Shown here in pieces: positions 63,276 through 64,000 of a DNA stretch of 64,000 nucleotides; position 1 is the stretch's first letter, and each line of letters opens with the position of its first letter. The notes under the pieces are model-generated. The model was not told the origin of the DNA, made no database searches, and was given only the letters and a program-made list of their open reading frames with translations. The translations under genes were made by a program, and so were the position numbers. This stretch comes from an uncultured Eubacteriales bacterium (lineage in GTDB: Bacteria > Bacillota > Clostridia > Christensenellales > CAG-138), in contig UQXE01000002.1 of NCBI GenBank assembly GCA_900544965.1, positions 1 through 64,000 on the forward strand, read 5' to 3'.

Positions 63276-63581
63276 ATGTATGCTATAATTCGTACAGGAG
63301 GAAAACAATACAACGTAAGCGTAGGCGATGAGATCGTAGTAGAAAAGCTCAACGCTGAAGTAGGCGATGTAGTTTCCTTTGACGTACTGATGCTTGTAGA
63401 TGATAACGGCGTTAAGATTGGCACCCCTGTCGTAAAGGGCGCGTCGGCAAACGCAAAGGTTATCGAGCATGGCAAGGGTAAAAAAGTAGTTGTGTTTAAG
63501 TATAAGCCAAAGAAGAACTACAGGAAAAAGCAAGGACACCGTCAGCCATACACCAAGGTCAAGGTTACCGCGCTTAGCTGA
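63276..63581 (+). CDS. rplU: Ribosomal protein L21
   Basis: 101 aa; early-assembly 50S protein binding 23S r[23 protein letters not shown] at the start, [20 protein letters not shown], and the RNA-binding Lys-rich [26 protein letters not shown] precedes the ATG. Confidence 0.97.
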   Translation: MYAIIRTGGKQYNVSVGDEIVVEKLNAEVGDVVSFDVLMLVDDNGVKIGTPVVKGASANAKVIEHGKGKKVVVFKYKPKKNYRKKQGHRQPYTKVKVTALS

Positions 63582-63599
63582 GATCATAAGGATACCGAT

Positions 63600-63929
63600 T
63601 TGACTGAGATCACAGTTTACCGCTCCCGCGGAAGAATAGCGGGATTTAAAGCAAATGGACACACGGGGTACGCCGAGAGCGGCGAAGACATCGTGTGCAG
63701 CGCTGTATCCGCGCTTACTCAGACGGCGATAATGGGCTTAACCGAGCATCTGGGTCTGCGGGCATCACATGAGATCAAGGAAGGCAGTTTAACCTGCATG
63801 CTCGATAAGAGCATATCCAATGATGAGTGGAAGAGCGCTGAGATAATTCTTGAGACCATGCTATTGGGTTTAAAATCCATAGAAGGAAATTATTGCGGAT
63901 ACCTCAGATTGACTGAAAGGGAGGTGTAG
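63600..63929 (+). CDS. prp: Prp, cysteine protease that processes ribosomal protein L27
   Basis: 109 aa, begins with TTG at 63600 (AAGGA upstream). It removes the N-terminal extension of L27 in Firmicutes. The catalytic His is in ANGHTGYAESG and the Cys in EDIVCSAVSALTQT. It lies between rplU and rpmA, the normal place, and its substrate's cleavage motif is present downstream. Confidence 0.94.
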   Translation: MTEITVYRSRGRIAGFKANGHTGYAESGEDIVCSAVSALTQTAIMGLTEHLGLRASHEIKEGSLTCMLDKSISNDEWKSAEIILETMLLGLKSIEGNYCGYLRLTEREV

Positions 63930-63933
63930 TACG

Positions 63934-64000
63934 ATGATGAATATAAATCTTCAGCTTTTTGCACATAAGAAGGGTGTTGGCAGTTCACGAAACGGGCGTG
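63934..64000 (+). CDS. rpmA: Ribosomal protein L27, N-terminal part (cut by window)
   Basis: Twenty-two codons are visible. The extension before the conserved AHKKGVGSSRNGR is MMNINLQLF, which is the Firmicutes Prp cleavage motif (cut after LQLF). GGGAGGTG precedes two adjacent ATG codons. The rest of the gene lies beyond the window. Confidence 0.95.
   Translation, partial: MMNINLQLFAHKKGVGSSRNGR

Overview
The window looks like a chromosomal segment of an endospore-forming, anaerobic Firmicute of the Clostridia. It carries sigE-spoIIGA, yunB, remA, a group C/D-type sensory [FeFe]-hydrogenase locus, a tRNA-Phe T-box, and gene orders typical of the phylum (yicC-remA-gmk-rpoZ-coaBC-priA; murB-rapZ-whiA-dnaE-pfkA; rplU-prp-rpmA). 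Codon use is mixed, with many AGG/ATA codons, and Shine-Dalgarno sequences are strong. I cannot name a genus. No rRNA or tRNA gene was seen.

Layout. 1-7000 is an accessory, decaying region. It holds the tail of a secreted DNRLRE-type protein, degenerate repeats, a small secreted Cys/His protein, a lipoprotein amidase, an XRE regulator, and a run of broken genes: a membrane-bound LuxR-type regulator with two frameshifts, a zinc-ribbon-like remnant, a sugar-type solute-binding protein with an in-frame stop, and a frameshifted lipoprotein. 7300-10850 is a two-component system with a four-repeat PepSY protein; an 11-bp-spaced direct repeat recurs upstream of both units. 10900-15430 has an IS3-family remnant and a MarR-controlled heterodimeric ABC exporter. 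15500-35000 is mostly housekeeping and sporulation genes (yunB, pepT, yicC to priA, sigE/spoIIGA, murB to pfkA, rlmD). 34960-38830 carries a HEPN-like hypothetical protein, a seven-repeat RCC1-like surface protein and a divergent ArsR-type regulator that share overlapping promoters. 39100-46850 is a complete, intact type I-C cas operon (cas3-cas5c-cas8c-cas7-cas4-cas1-cas2) with its own promoter but no recognisable CRISPR array on either side. 47300-51430 holds a SPOR protein and a DRTGG / HATPase / [FeFe]-hydrogenase-like / DRTGG / PHP cluster. 51500-59130 holds an ECF S component, an MBL hydrolase, larE-larB-larC (nickel-pincer cofactor synthesis), radC, a beta-CASP nuclease and a DegV protein. 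59340-64000 is T-box-pheS-pheT and then rplU-prp-rpmA (cut by the window end).

How the parts work together. The housekeeping blocks are tightly packed operons with 4-bp overlaps. The accessory parts follow a repeated plan in which a regulator sits beside its target and the control DNA is readable: a MarR palindrome at its own transcription start, response-regulator direct repeats, and overlapping divergent promoters with a palindromic -35 region. The most notable points are the arrayless but intact I-C cas operon, the sensory-type hydrogenase cluster whose proton-relay cysteine is replaced by alanine, the shared RCC1/ArsR control region, and the cluster of inactivated genes at 3.1-7.0 kb among otherwise intact neighbours.
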